Assembly: GCF_007971225.1 (NCBI RefSeq)
Contig: NZ_CP042435.1
Span: 1 to 64,000, forward strand
Source: Panacibacter ginsenosidivorans
GTDB lineage: Bacteria > Bacteroidota > Bacteroidia > Chitinophagales > Chitinophagaceae
Reading direction: 5' to 3'
DNA length: 64,000 nucleotides
A program made the position numbers and the translations under genes. The notes under the pieces were generated by a model. It saw only the letters and a program-made list of their open reading frames with translations. It searched no databases and was not told where the DNA came from. This document shows positions 1 through 8,937 of the stretch, piece by piece. Each line of letters opens with the position of its first letter. Within the stretch, counting starts at the first letter, position 1.

Positions 1-467
1 TCGTATCCGATACTCGTAAGTAGTTCTGCTACCTGTTTTAAAGAAATGCCTGTATGGTTGAATATTATACTTACTTCTTTTTTTTACAAAATTTACTTTA
101 CTGCTTATAATATGTTCATTAAGCCGGTGTAGATTCTCTAATAACCACAGGCAACTGCTGCAATGTATTTGGGGCAGGTAAAAGGTAACGTGGGATTGGG
201 TTTTATCGGTATAATCAAGAAGAGAGCGCTGTATCTTTTCATCATTAAGAAAATTGAATTTATCTTTTCGTACAACTACCTTTCTGTTACTACCGGGATT
301 TTTTGAAATGGAATAATAATCACACAGGCCATTTGTGTTTAATATGCCGTATACCATTTTGCAACCTTCACAGCAAAAATTTTTTCCGTAAGCACCAGTG
401 GATTTTTACCACAATCTTCCCCACAATGATAACAGGTTGTTTGTTGATGAATAGTCTGTTGGTCCAT
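1..467 (-). CDS. ccoI: Copper-translocating P-type ATPase for cbb3 oxidase (CcoI/FixI type), N-terminal part, frameshifted
   Basis: N-terminal end of a heavy-metal P-type ATPase that runs off the left edge. From the start at 467 the protein begins MDQQTIHQQT, then a Cys-rich CYHCGEDCGKNP motif typical of the putative metal-binding domain of CcoI/FixI ATPases, then further on a CSSC metal site in an HMA-like domain (about 165-185). Two single-base slips break the frame: one T too few near 371-377 and one A too many in the 8-base run at 78-85. After correction the frame is open to base 1. Divergent from hemN, the usual neighbour of cco genes in Bacteroidota. The ATPase family is clear; assignment to CcoI rather than another Cu-ATPase rests on this N-terminal domain and context. 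Confidence 0.6.
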
Positions 468-488
468 GTTGATTTTATGTAAACGCTG

Positions 489-553
489 CAAAGCTATCCT
501 CAATGAACGCCTGCGTTGCTGATGCGTCTCAACTATAAACATGATCATGGTCA
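489..553 (-). promoter_or_regulatory. FNR-type dyad plus -7 element, ccoI promoter
   Basis: Dyad TGATCATGGTCA at 542-553 (one mismatch to TGAT-N4-ATCA) and, on the minus strand, TAGCTTTG at 489-496, a perfect TAnnTTTG -7. Centre-to-centre distance is 55 bp, the class I position, and the start codon is about 20 nt downstream. The divergent hemN shows no match at the same spacing. Confidence 0.6.
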
Positions 554-619
554 TGTAACCCAGGAAAGAGGCTGACCAGAATCATATTGTTTGGCAGAAA
601 GCATTTCTATTTTCGTACG

Positions 620-1991
620 ATGAAAAATGATTTTGATGTACCTGCTGCATTGATAAGGAAATATAACAGCCTGTTCCCAGGTATACAAGCTATCCAACTG
701 TTCCTTCGTGGAAGGAAACAATAGACACAGGAGAGTGGAAAAATATTATTCAAACAAAATTTGCAGCAGCGAACGGTCAGGGTATCAGCCTTTACCTGCA
801 TCTTCTTTTGTGAAAGTCTTTGCACCTATTGCGGTTGTAACAAAAAAATTACAACTAATACAGCGTAGAAGAAAGATATATTGCTGCGTTAGAAAAGGAA
901 TGGGAACTTTACAGGGAGCTGATGCAACAGGCGCCGGTAATAAGAGAATTACATCTCGGAGGAGGCACACCCACATTTTTTTCTGCCACCAACCTGGAAA
1001 GAATACTTCAACTAGTTCTAAAAGATACCATCGTTCATCCCTTGCATGAGTTTAGCATAGAAGGCCACCCTAATAATACAACCATTGAACAATTAGAAAC
1101 TTTATATAAACTAGGTTTCAGGCGCATTAGCTATGGCGTGCAGGATAATGACCCAACTGTGCAAAAGATCATAAACCGCATTCAGCCGTTTGAACATGTA
1201 AAATCGGCAACTGAAAATGCAAGAGCAACTGGGTTTACTTCTGTGAATTTTGATCTTATCTATGGCTTGCCTTTTCAAACAAAAGATAGTATAAAGAAAA
1301 CAATAGAACAGGTAATAACATTAATGCCCGATCGTATTGCTTTTTACAGTTATGCACACGTGCCCTGGACAAGTAAAGCACAACGCCTCTTTGATGAAAC
1401 AGACCTTCCATCTGCTGAAGATAAAATAGGATTATACCTGACCGGCAAGCAACTATTACTTGAAAATGGTTATGCAGATATAGGTATGGATCATTTTGCT
1501 TTACCGCATGATGCATTGTATAAAGCACGTATAGACGGAAGTTTACACAGGAATTTTATGGGTTATACCACGCAACATACCAGCGTGCTGCTGGGCCTTG
1601 GTGTATCAGCTATAAGTGATGCAGGCACTGCGTTTGCCCAGAATGATAAAACATTAAGCGGCTACTACACTGCTCTTGAAGAGTATAATTGCCTATAAAA
1701 AAAGGTTACATACTTAATCAGGAAGACCTGCTTTTCAGGAAAAATATAAAAGATATAAGCTGTATCGGTAAAACAACTTTCGCAGAAGAGCAGTTGCCTT
1801 TGCTGAAAGAATACAGTTTTTCTCAGCTATCATTACTGGCGGAGGATGGACTTGTTCAGTTTGATTCAGATGGTTGCGTGTTAACTGAGAAGGGACATTA
1901 TTTTATAAGGAATATTTGCAGTGCGTTTGATTTGCATCTGCAGCGAAATAAAATTGAAAATGAAAAACTTTTATTTAGCAAAGCTATATGA
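620..1991 (+). CDS. hemN: Oxygen-independent coproporphyrinogen III dehydrogenase, frameshifted
   Basis: Radical SAM enzyme that decarboxylates coproporphyrinogen III without oxygen in haem synthesis. Read across frames it starts MKNDFDVPAA at 620. It then has a CxxxCxxC cluster motif (CESLCTYC, first Cys damaged by a slip at about 801-812), the conserved LHLGGGTPT segment (from about 949), SYGVQD (about 1128), NFDLIYGLP (1249-1275), and a HemN C-terminal domain ending at 1991. Reading needs at least four slips corrected, near 679, 801-812, 860 and 1691, all of them apparent missing bases. The total length of about 455 residues is normal for HemN. The coding content is well conserved between slips, so sequence error near a contig end is more likely than true decay, but a pseudogene cannot be excluded. 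Confidence 0.8.
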
Positions 1992-2012
1992 TCTGCAGGC
2001 TTTTTTCTTTGC

Positions 2013-2077
2013 TGATCACAATCATAACGGCAGGTGATGCAGGCTAATTATTTAGCCTTTACAACATTATAGCTTTG
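2013..2077 (+). promoter_or_regulatory. FNR-type dyad plus -7 element upstream of the 2148 gene
   Basis: Exact dyad TGATCACAATCA at 2013-2024 and exact -7 TAGCTTTG at 2070-2077. The centres are 55 bp apart (class I spacing), with the start codon about 65 nt downstream of the expected transcription start. Confidence 0.65.
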
Positions 2078-2147
2078 TAAAATCAGTAACCATACAGAGC
2101 GACTTAAAGCATAAAAATTACAAAGACAAGCGTAACTATTTTCAAAA

Positions 2148-2548
2148 ATGACAAACCAGGCCAGGGAAATATTAATCACAGAAGACACACTGGTATCAGA
2201 CATACAGGAAATTTTTAGCAGTTTTTATCCCTTTCTGAAAATAGAATTCTCAAAACTGCAAAGCAATAGTCAAAGCTTGCAAAAATCCAGGAAGGTTTTA
2301 CCTCAGGACAGTATAAAAATATAACCAATGCAATGATGCCAGTAAAACTTAGAATAGAAAACAAACGCACCATTGCACAGGTTGAAGATGATTGCATACA
2401 ACAGTTGGGTTTACTTGTGCAGATATCACGAAAATCCGGAAATGTGTGGAATACGATTTCGCTCACAGAAAACTGGACACTGGAAGAGCAGAACAATGCA
2501 GGAAAATTTATCAGTTCTGAAATGAAACTTCCGCCGGTGAAAGAATAA
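2148..2548 (+). CDS. Small conserved protein of unknown function, frameshifted
   Basis: About 133 residues when one slip (between about 2270 and 2322) is corrected. The first part reads MTNQAREILITEDTLVSDIQ and the second part ends in a segment with LLVQISRKSGNVWNTISLT and WTLEEQNNAGKFISS. I recall similar small Bacteroidota proteins but know no function for them. No signal peptide or membrane segment is seen. It stands alone between hemN and a repeat element, and its promoter carries an exact FNR-type dyad, so it is predicted to be induced with the low-oxygen genes of this window. Confidence 0.5.
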
Positions 2549-2549
2549 T

Positions 2550-2810
2550 TTTTTTTGTGTCCAGCAACAACGGTCACTTCAGCATCGCTGTGTCACTCAC
2601 TTGTACATTTCAGCTTCGGGCGGCGAGCTTTGAGCTTCGGGTCTTTCACTCGTGGCTCGCAGCTAAAAGCTCACAGCTATTTTACAGTACAAGTGTGCGA
2701 CGCAACGAAGATGCCATAAAATGCTGTAGCTGACTTACAATATATCTACAGTATTAACTGAAACTAAAATAATAGATACTTCAGTTAAAACAAAGCCGGG
2801 TACCTAAAAA
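2550..2810. repeat. Dispersed intergenic element, head-to-head pair
   Basis: Left arm 2550-2606 (subtype B core with GTGTCAC) and right arm 2687-2810 (subtype A core with GCGACGC, carrying an extra stretch before the tail GCCGGGTACCTAAAA). The inner part (2607-2686) holds its own inverted motifs of the GAGCTTTGAGCTT / AAAAGCTC kind. The right tail abuts the regulator stop codon. Confidence 0.75.
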
Positions 2811-3865
2811 TTAATAAGGCAGGTTCCTCAATTTTTTTTCATCTGTAATGATTACTTTACCATGTTGAATATCTATCAGCTTTTCATCTTTAAAATCTCC
2901 AAGCGTTCTTATCAGTGATTCTGTAGCTATGCCAACTGATTGTGCCATGTGTTCGCGGGAAAGATTGAGTATTGGATTTTCTTCCTGCTCTGTGCGGTAT
3001 TTTCCAATAACTGTATAAGGCCGAACGCAACTTTTTTTCTTAATGAATTATAAGCAAGGTTTAGCAGGCTTTCTTCTTTCTCGGCTATATTCTGTGTAAT
3101 GATCTTTATAAATGTTTGTGCTATCTGCATATCGCCTGATATGAGTTGAAGAAAATCTTCACGTGGTATAAGCATTAACTGTGCATCTTCCAGTATTTGC
3201 GCTTCTTCTTTATAGCTTGTATTTTCCATTACAGGTGTGTAGCCAAAGAAATCTCCCGGCCCGTATATGCCCGTGATAAATTCTTTTCCATCATCATTGC
3301 ACCTTGCTGTTTTTACCTTGCCTGATATAATATGGTACACAGCACGGGGGCGCTGCCCTTCTTTATAAAGTGAGTATTTTTTACTGTAAGCGTTTACTTC
3401 GCGTTCATCTGATACAAGTTTAACCTTACCGGTTTTCTGAACATCTGCAAGAAAATCATTTACTGCTCCCGGGCCTTCATAACGGTTTTTTACCAATGAA
3501 GCCTTTTTTAGTCTTGCTTCTATTGCATTTAATAATTCAATGCCATCAAATGGCTTTGTTATATAATCATCGGCGCCCATTTCCATACCTTTTCGCAGAT
3601 CTGTTTTTTCTGATTTTGCTGTTAAGAAAATAAAAGGAATGGCAGATGTCTCTTTGTGCTTACTTAACAGGTGAAGCACGCCATAGCCATCCAGCACCGG
3701 CATCATAATATCGCATACGATGAGGTCTGGTAATTCTTTCAAAGCAATTTCTACGCCCTGTTTTCCATTCTCCGCAGTAAGGACTTTATAATTGGAAAGT
3801 GCCACGATCTCTGCGGTATTTTCCCTTACTTCCATGTTGTCTTCTATGATCAGAATTGTTTTCAT
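2811..3865 (-). CDS. Hybrid response regulator: REC domain plus cNMP-binding and Crp-type HTH, frameshifted near the C-terminus
   Basis: Receiver domain at residues 1-120 with the phospho-acceptor in CDIMMP (Asp52) and the KPF motif. A cyclic-nucleotide-binding jelly roll follows at about 155-270, then a Crp helix-turn-helix. The plain frame stops at 2927. Adding one A in the GAAAATACC run near 2997-3003 restores the HTH, including SVGIATESLIRTLGDF, and the natural stop at 2811. The restored protein matches the paralogue at 29274-30332 over its whole length. It follows the kinase gene with a 15-nt gap, so it is the likely partner regulator. The recognition helix TESLIR keeps the Glu and Arg that in CRP/FNR proteins contact TGA half-sites. 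Confidence 0.8.
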
Positions 3866-3880
3866 GCCTTCAGTTGAAAA

Positions 3881-5155
3881 TTAATTTTGTGGAATATAAA
3901 TGGTGAATACTGAACCTTCTTCAAGTTTGCTTTTAATTTCAATTCTTCCATTCATCAGCTCAAGATATTTGGCTACTATATGCAATCCAAGCCCTGTGCC
4001 CTGTATGTTTGCTGCATTTTTTGCCCTGAAGAAACGTTCAAACAAATGCTCCTGGTCTTCCTGTGAAATACCAATGCCATTATCCCTGATGGCAATAATA
4101 AGATCCACATCTGATAGATCGCAGGAGATATTAATGCTTGAGTGTTCCTGTGTAAATTTAATTGCATTTGATACCAGGTTGATGAGAATATTTTTTAAAA
4201 GCTGCTTGTCAACCAATACATCGTTATAAATAGAATCGTTAAGCTGAATGTGCTGGCCGGTTTTTAGCATACCATCCATTTCCTGTATTACGTTCCGGAT
4301 TATTTCAATTACGGTTACAGCCTCTGTTTTTTCCATCTGCACTTTTACCCTGCCTTCTTCGAGTTTACCCAGCGAAAGAAAATCTTCCAGAATACTTTTC
4401 ATACCGCCTACTGCAGCTTTGATGCGAAGTATATGTTTGTTTATTTTTTCATCGGGTAGTTGTTCGGTATATTTTTCAAGCAGGTAAGCCGAGGAAAGAA
4501 TAGTACTTAAAGGAGTTCTGAACTCATGAGAAGCCATGGTTACAAATCTTGATTTCAATTCGCTCAACTCTTTTTCATTTTCATAAGCTTCGCTAAGTTC
4601 TTCTTTTGATTTTTCAAGCTCTACCAATGCTTCCCGCAGCATTTTTGTGCGATCGTCTATTTTTTGTTCCAGTTCGCTATTCATTTCCCTGATCTCTGTA
4701 GTTACTCTTTCCAGCTCTTTCTTTTGATCCAATACAAGACTTTCCTGCTTCTTGCGAACGGTTATATCAATTACAAAAGCAATTACAAAAGTTTCGTTCC
4801 CTATTTTGTAATGACTAAGACTTACTTCCACGGGGAAAGTACCGCCATTCTTATTGGTTGCATAAAGATCCCTGCCATGGCCCATTACTCTTGGCTCAGG
4901 ATGTTCATAATACTGGTGGCGATAATTTACATGCCGCGAATGTATTGCCTGTGGTAAGAGTACTTCAACTCTTTTCCCTACTATCTCTTCTTTCGTGTAG
5001 CCAAACTGGTTCTCTGCAAACTTATTAAAGTTAAGAATCTCACCGTTATGGTTCGTTACAACAATACCAATGGAAGCAAAATTAAAAAGTGCTTCCAGCT
5101 GCTGACTGCCGTCAACAGAAATTGAAACAATTTGCTTGTCGTTATTATCCTTCAT
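3881..5155 (-). CDS. PAS-domain sensor histidine kinase
   Basis: Soluble kinase of 424 residues with no membrane segment. A PAS domain (about 18-135) is followed by a PAC-like end, a coiled coil (about 137-205), the dimerisation/phospho-acceptor box ASHEFRTPLS (His210), and an ATPase domain with NLVSNAIKFT, DNGIGI and GTGLGLHIV. Within the PAS domain, His75 in SRHVNY and Arg95 in GHGRD fall where FixL has its haem-ligating His and distal Arg. The same pattern also occurs in PAS domains that I do not think bind haem, so this is only suggestive. It precedes the hybrid REC-Crp regulator and resembles the kinase at 30334-31548. Confidence 0.9.
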   Translation of the reverse strand: MKDNNDKQIVSISVDGSQQLEALFNFASIGIVVTNHNGEILNFNKFAENQFGYTKEEIVGKRVEVLLPQAIHSRHVNYRHQYYEHPEPRVMGHGRDLYATNKNGGTFPVEVSLSHYKIGNETFVIAFVIDITVRKKQESLVLDQKKELERVTTEIREMNSELEQKIDDRTKMLREALVELEKSKEELSEAYENEKELSELKSRFVTMASHEFRTPLSTILSSAYLLEKYTEQLPDEKINKHILRIKAAVGGMKSILEDFLSLGKLEEGRVKVQMEKTEAVTVIEIIRNVIQEMDGMLKTGQHIQLNDSIYNDVLVDKQLLKNILINLVSNAIKFTQEHSSINISCDLSDVDLIIAIRDNGIGISQEDQEHLFERFFRAKNAANIQGTGLGLHIVAKYLELMNGRIEIKSKLEEGSVFTIYIPQN

Positions 5156-5249
5156 ACTGATTCATTCCCTTGTTATTTACAAATATAATTTACAGGGAAA
5201 TTACAGCATAAACGGCAGAATAATTCATGTGAGTTTATGAAGCAGGGAA

Positions 5250-5654
5250 CTATGTTTTATTTATCTGTTGTATCGGGCTGTTTTCGTGTAATATCTTCAA
5301 TTGCATAACTGTGGCTATACTTATAGCTCTTTGCTTGGCAAGCTCAGCTTTGTCGCCTTCGAAAAGCCGGTCAACGGTAGATGTAAATAATTTTATCCAC
5401 TGCTCAAAATGATCTGTAGTAAAATGCACTATGCTATGCATCTTAACATGCGCCGTCATTGGGTTGCCATTATAAGAGCCGGTAAAAAATATTACATTCT
5501 CCCAGAAATTATACATCACCGGTAAATGTTTTTCCCAATTTACTTTAGCAATATCATTAAATATATAGCCAATGGTTTTATCTGCTTTCACTTTATCATA
5601 AAAGCTGTTTATCAAAAGTTTTATATCCTCAATATTTTCAATGTCTTTTTTCAT
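5250..5654 (-). CDS. Truncated haemoglobin, probably group III
   Basis: A 134-residue globin with the truncated 2-on-2 pattern: FYDKVKADKTIGYIF near the N-terminus, then KVNWEKHLPVMYNFWENVIFFTGSY, which looks like the group III signature (Trp before the E helix and a Phe-Trp pair). The later HVKMHSIVHF (about residues 69-78) holds the likely proximal His. Such globins bind O2 or NO and often accompany NO or denitrification genes. It sits six bases downstream of the cupin gene, just beyond the nos cluster on the same strand, so a role in NO handling or in delivering a signal is an inference from context. Confidence 0.85.
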   Translation of the reverse strand: MKKDIENIEDIKLLINSFYDKVKADKTIGYIFNDIAKVNWEKHLPVMYNFWENVIFFTGSYNGNPMTAHVKMHSIVHFTTDHFEQWIKLFTSTVDRLFEGDKAELAKQRAISIATVMQLKILHENSPIQQINKT

Positions 5655-5659
5655 AGCAT

Positions 5660-5950
5660 TTATTTTACAAGTAAGAAAGAAGTATCCGTTAATGCCTGCA
5701 CTGCATGTTTCTCTCCCGCCCTAAAGGTAAAGCTGTCACCCTTTTTCAACAGGTATTCTTTTTCTACCAGCAAAAATAATATGTCTCCATCTAATACCAG
5801 TAAGAATGCATCTGTGGGAGAGGTGTGTGTTTTTAATAATTCGCCTTCTTTCATTTGCAGCAGTAAAACATGGAAACGTTCATTTTTATACAATTGCTTT
5901 TTACTAATGCTATCATGTATTGCCTGCTGGTAAATATTTTCTACTTTCAT
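5660..5950 (-). CDS. Small cupin-domain protein
   Basis: A 96-residue single cupin barrel: HTSPTDAFLLVLDGDILF, then LKKGDSFTFRAGEKHAVQAL. This pattern keeps a His in the first cupin motif (HTSPTDA) and GEKHAV in the second. The start at 5950 (MKVENIYQQ) is preferred over one at 6010 because the upstream 20 codons lie inside a repeat arm. It is followed six bases later by the truncated haemoglobin and preceded by nosY on the same strand, with a repeat pair between. The ligand is unknown; such cupins near Crp/Fnr and globin genes may bind metal or a small molecule. Confidence 0.75.
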   Translation of the reverse strand: MKVENIYQQAIHDSISKKQLYKNERFHVLLLQMKEGELLKTHTSPTDAFLLVLDGDILFLLVEKEYLLKKGDSFTFRAGEKHAVQALTDTSFLLVK

Positions 5951-5958
5951 AATAATAA

Positions 5959-6127
5959 TTTTTTTTGAGCCATGCTTTAGTAATGCTATGATACTTTCGT
6001 TGCGTCGCACACTTGTACTGTTTATCCCTCTGTCGACAGTCGACTGTCAACTGTCGACGGCTTTTCCGAATGTACAAGTGAGTGACACAACCGGCGATGC
6101 CACCTGCACCGTAGCCCGTAAACAAAA
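5959..6127. repeat. Dispersed intergenic element, head-to-head pair
   Basis: Left arm 5959-6018 (subtype A) and right arm 6072-6127 (subtype B, GTGACAC core). The loop holds an inner inverted repeat GTCGACAGT / ACTGTCGAC (about 6032-6058). Lies between cupin and nosY. Confidence 0.8.
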
Positions 6128-6130
6128 TAT

Positions 6131-6898
6131 CTAAAGATCTTTCCTGGAAAAATTTCTTACAGAAAACCACAATGGCAAAAATGCCCACAACAATAAAATG
6201 AATAAAGCAATTACAGAGCCTGTTGCGCTATCGAAAAAATTTCTGAATATAGCGCCTGTGTAACCCATGAGTGCTGACATATCCATGTGTAATAAAATAA
6301 GTATCCGGGTAAGATCAATTGGGTTTAGGGCTGAAAAAAGGAGCATGGGTTTTTCCATAGGGTAATCCTGGAATTGAAATAATATAAATAAAACCAGCCC
6401 ATCGAAAATGATGGAAAAATAAAACCACAATAAAATGGATAGACCAATGCCTCTGGCTTTATCTCTTGTTTTTACAGATGCGAGTAATGCAATGGAAACA
6501 AAAATTACGGAAAGCAGCATGCCTGTTAAAAGCATTGTTATTCCTGTGGCATCGGGCTGATACAATAAAATGGGAATGCCTGCGCCGATAAAAAATGCCA
6601 GTAGAAATGCAAAGGAAAGACCAATAAAAATACTTAGCCACAAGGTTCTTCTTTTAACAGGCTGACTTACCAGCAGCTCAATAAATTCAGTGCTGTTGTA
6701 GACATAAATGGTAGAAAATATTATGGCAACAAGCGGCACAATTATGAGGATGATATTCAACAGGCTGATTAAACCCTTGCTGCTGCTGTCTTCCAGGCTG
6801 AAGACACTTAATGATACCGCAAGCAGAAACAAAGTATAGCCAATGATGATCTTGCTGCGCAGTATGTCAAGCATTACATATTTTATGATTTTTTTCAT
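6131..6898 (-). CDS. nosY: ABC-2 type permease of the nos cluster (NosY)
   Basis: A 255-residue membrane protein with about six hydrophobic segments (around residues 16-30, 43-66, 96-115, 119-142, 158-177 and 229-246). This is the usual build of NosY, the permease that works with NosF and NosD in supplying copper-sulfide parts for the CuZ centre of N2O reductase. It contains the ABC-2 feature of a short loop with ELLVSQPVKRRTLWLS after the second helix. It lies downstream of nosF on the same strand; the 94-bp gap contains a perfect 12-bp hairpin. Order nosD-nosF-nosY supports the call. Confidence 0.85.
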   Translation of the reverse strand: MKKIIKYVMLDILRSKIIIGYTLFLLAVSLSVFSLEDSSSKGLISLLNIILIIVPLVAIIFSTIYVYNSTEFIELLVSQPVKRRTLWLSIFIGLSFAFLLAFFIGAGIPILLYQPDATGITMLLTGMLLSVIFVSIALLASVKTRDKARGIGLSILLWFYFSIIFDGLVLFILFQFQDYPMEKPMLLFSALNPIDLTRILILLHMDMSALMGYTGAIFRNFFDSATGSVIALFILLLWAFLPLWFSVRNFSRKDL

Positions 6899-6921
6899 TT
6901 ACCTTGTTTTAACCTCACCCT

Positions 6922-6948
6922 AAGTCCCTCTCCAAAGGAGAGGGACTT
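6922..6948. repeat. Perfect 12-bp inverted repeat in the nosF-nosY gap
   Basis: AAGTCCCTCTCC and its exact reverse complement are separated by AAA. No T-run follows on the minus strand, so it is less like a terminator and more like an mRNA-processing or stability hairpin, or a short extragenic palindrome of the type seen in many genomes. Confidence 0.6.
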
Positions 6949-6992
6949 TGAAGAAGCTTACTGTTAACTGATATTTATTCTCGATTCACGTT

Positions 6993-7694
6993 TCACGATT
7001 GCATCACTCTTGCTATTGCTTTTGCCAGTTTTTCTTCACCTGTATCTTTACGTAATAATTCAATGGACTTATGAAAACGTAACTGACCTTCCTGTAAATA
7101 CATAACCTGCGTAATGAGATCATCGAGTTCGCTAAGTATGTGAGAAGTGATCAAAATAAGTTTACCTTTTTGTTTTTCTGCGATGATCTTTTCTTTCAAA
7201 ATTTCTGATGCAACGGGATCGAGCCCTGCAGTGGGTTCATCTAATATCAATACATCAGGATTAAATAAGAATGCAAGTGCGGCACTTACTTTTTGTCTGG
7301 TACCACCAGATAAGGTACGCATACGTTTCTGCATTAGTTTATCAAGACCAAACGCATGAATCAGTTCTTCGTCAATATTCGTTTTGTGTTTGCGAATGTC
7401 TTTCATCATTTCAAAAACCTGTGCGATGGTCATGTTATCAGGATACCTGCCTATTTGTGGCATATAACCAATATGTTTCCTGTATTCCCAATCGTGTATA
7501 ATGTTGCTGCCTTTAAAAGTGATAAAGCCATTATCGGGTACAACCATACCCAGCAGGCATTTTATAAAAGTTGTTTTACCGCTTCCATTAGGACCAATCA
7601 ATGCAATGCATTGCCCTTCTTCGCAGTTAACGGATACATCTTTCAATACCTGCAGCTTGCCAAATGATTTATTTACATTGTTTGCGATGATCAT
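6993..7694 (-). CDS. nosF: ABC transporter ATP-binding protein NosF
   Basis: A 233-residue ABC ATPase with Walker A GPNGSGKTT (about residues 34-42), Q-loop YMPQIGRYP, signature LSGGTRQKV, Walker B VLILDEPTAGLDP and the switch His in ITSH. It powers the NosDFY complex in maturation of N2O reductase in the periplasm. Its start overlaps the nosD stop by four bases, a sign of translational coupling. The ATPase call is certain; the NosF name rests on the position between nosD and nosY. Confidence 0.92.
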   Translation of the reverse strand: MIIANNVNKSFGKLQVLKDVSVNCEEGQCIALIGPNGSGKTTFIKCLLGMVVPDNGFITFKGSNIIHDWEYRKHIGYMPQIGRYPDNMTIAQVFEMMKDIRKHKTNIDEELIHAFGLDKLMQKRMRTLSGGTRQKVSAALAFLFNPDVLILDEPTAGLDPVASEILKEKIIAEKQKGKLILITSHILSELDDLITQVMYLQEGQLRFHKSIELLRKDTGEEKLAKAIARVMQS

Positions 7695-8935
7695 AATGGT
7701 AATGGTTTCATGAGTGGCCTGTTATCTATCAAATCTTCGGGAATGAGACTGGGTAATACTTTTTCTGTTTTATCCATTAATGTTGTAATAAAACTCCTGT
7801 ACAGCATCATTAATGTTGGGTTTTGTTCTACCAGCATTGAATACATGCTTACAGGTCTGTAAGGAACATCGCCAATATTGTCTTTGTTAATATCATAGCC
7901 TTCATATTTATCCCAGTAATTATTGTTGAACGTATTTAATACAAGGCTTCCGTTGGTACTTATATCAAATGTGTTGGCCAGGTAGTTATTATTACTAACA
8001 GCAACATCTGAACAGTTGGCTTCTATCTTTAAAGCCCACCCATTACCTTTGAAAAGATTGCGTTGCACCACGATGCGATTGCCGCCTTCCATAAAAATAC
8101 CACTCGTGTTATTCATGAAATGATTGCCGGAAATATTACTATCGGAAATTTCTTTCAGTAACAAACCAAAGGCTGCATCCCCGGTATTGTCTTCAAAATA
8201 ATTGTTGAACATCTTTACGCCATGTGTGTACATAACCGCAACGCCTGCACCATTAAAACGAAAGATGTTGGTGATGTAAGCATTGTTATGCGCCGTCATA
8301 AAGTGCAAGCCATAACGTATGTTTTTTTCACTGGTATTTCTCCAGATAAGTGATGAGGTAACAAATTCAAGGTAGATGCCATCTCTAAATTGATGAATAG
8401 TATTATGCGTGATCTGCAGGCTATCGCTCTTCCAGCAATGAATGCCGTCGCCACTGGTTGTTTCTGTGCCACCATTACCACTTAACTCATTATCTCTTAC
8501 TATACAATTAATGGCGCCTTGTATGTAAATACCAAAATACACTTCTTTAAAAGTATTATGCGTAACAGTTACATTCCTGCAATTGTAAATTTTTATGCCA
8601 GCCAATTCATTCAAACTGGAAAAACCTGTGCGCCGGATGGTGAACCCTTCAATTAAAACATCGTTCGCATGCACTGTTAGTACTTCGTATTTCCCATCAC
8701 CATCCAGCACAGGTTTGTCTATCCCCTTCAAATAAATTTTCTTATCAATAACTATATTTTGTTCATGATATTCCCCTCCATGCACTATTAATGTATCGCC
8801 ATCTTTAGCAATCCCAAGCGCTTGCTTTATTGCAGAAAATTTTTCTTTGGTGCCAATATGAAGTGTAGAAGCAAAAGCATTTATGGATAAAAGATTACCA
8901 GTAAAGAAAAATAATATGATAAAAATATTTCGCAT
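7691..8935 (-). CDS. nosD: Periplasmic copper-processing protein NosD
   Basis: A 414-residue right-handed beta-helix protein with an N-terminal signal peptide (residues 1-22, ending FASTLH). Many short repeats of the N-x-F/ I-x-x-N type are visible from about residue 95 to 330, as in carbohydrate-binding/sugar-hydrolase (CASH) domains of NosD. NosD works with NosF and NosY to assemble the CuZ tetranuclear centre of NosZ. Two bases separate it from the NosL-fusion gene upstream. Confidence 0.9.
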   Translation of the reverse strand: MRNIFIILFFFTGNLLSINAFASTLHIGTKEKFSAIKQALGIAKDGDTLIVHGGEYHEQNIVIDKKIYLKGIDKPVLDGDGKYEVLTVHANDVLIEGFTIRRTGFSSLNELAGIKIYNCRNVTVTHNTFKEVYFGIYIQGAINCIVRDNELSGNGGTETTSGDGIHCWKSDSLQITHNTIHQFRDGIYLEFVTSSLIWRNTSEKNIRYGLHFMTAHNNAYITNIFRFNGAGVAVMYTHGVKMFNNYFEDNTGDAAFGLLLKEISDSNISGNHFMNNTSGIFMEGGNRIVVQRNLFKGNGWALKIEANCSDVAVSNNNYLANTFDISTNGSLVLNTFNNNYWDKYEGYDINKDNIGDVPYRPVSMYSMLVEQNPTLMMLYRSFITTLMDKTEKVLPSLIPEDLIDNRPLMKPLPL

Positions 8936-8937
8936 TA

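Noticed and set aside
708-1049. A separate basic protein on the plus strand
   Set aside because: It is an out-of-frame reading inside the slipped hemN gene.
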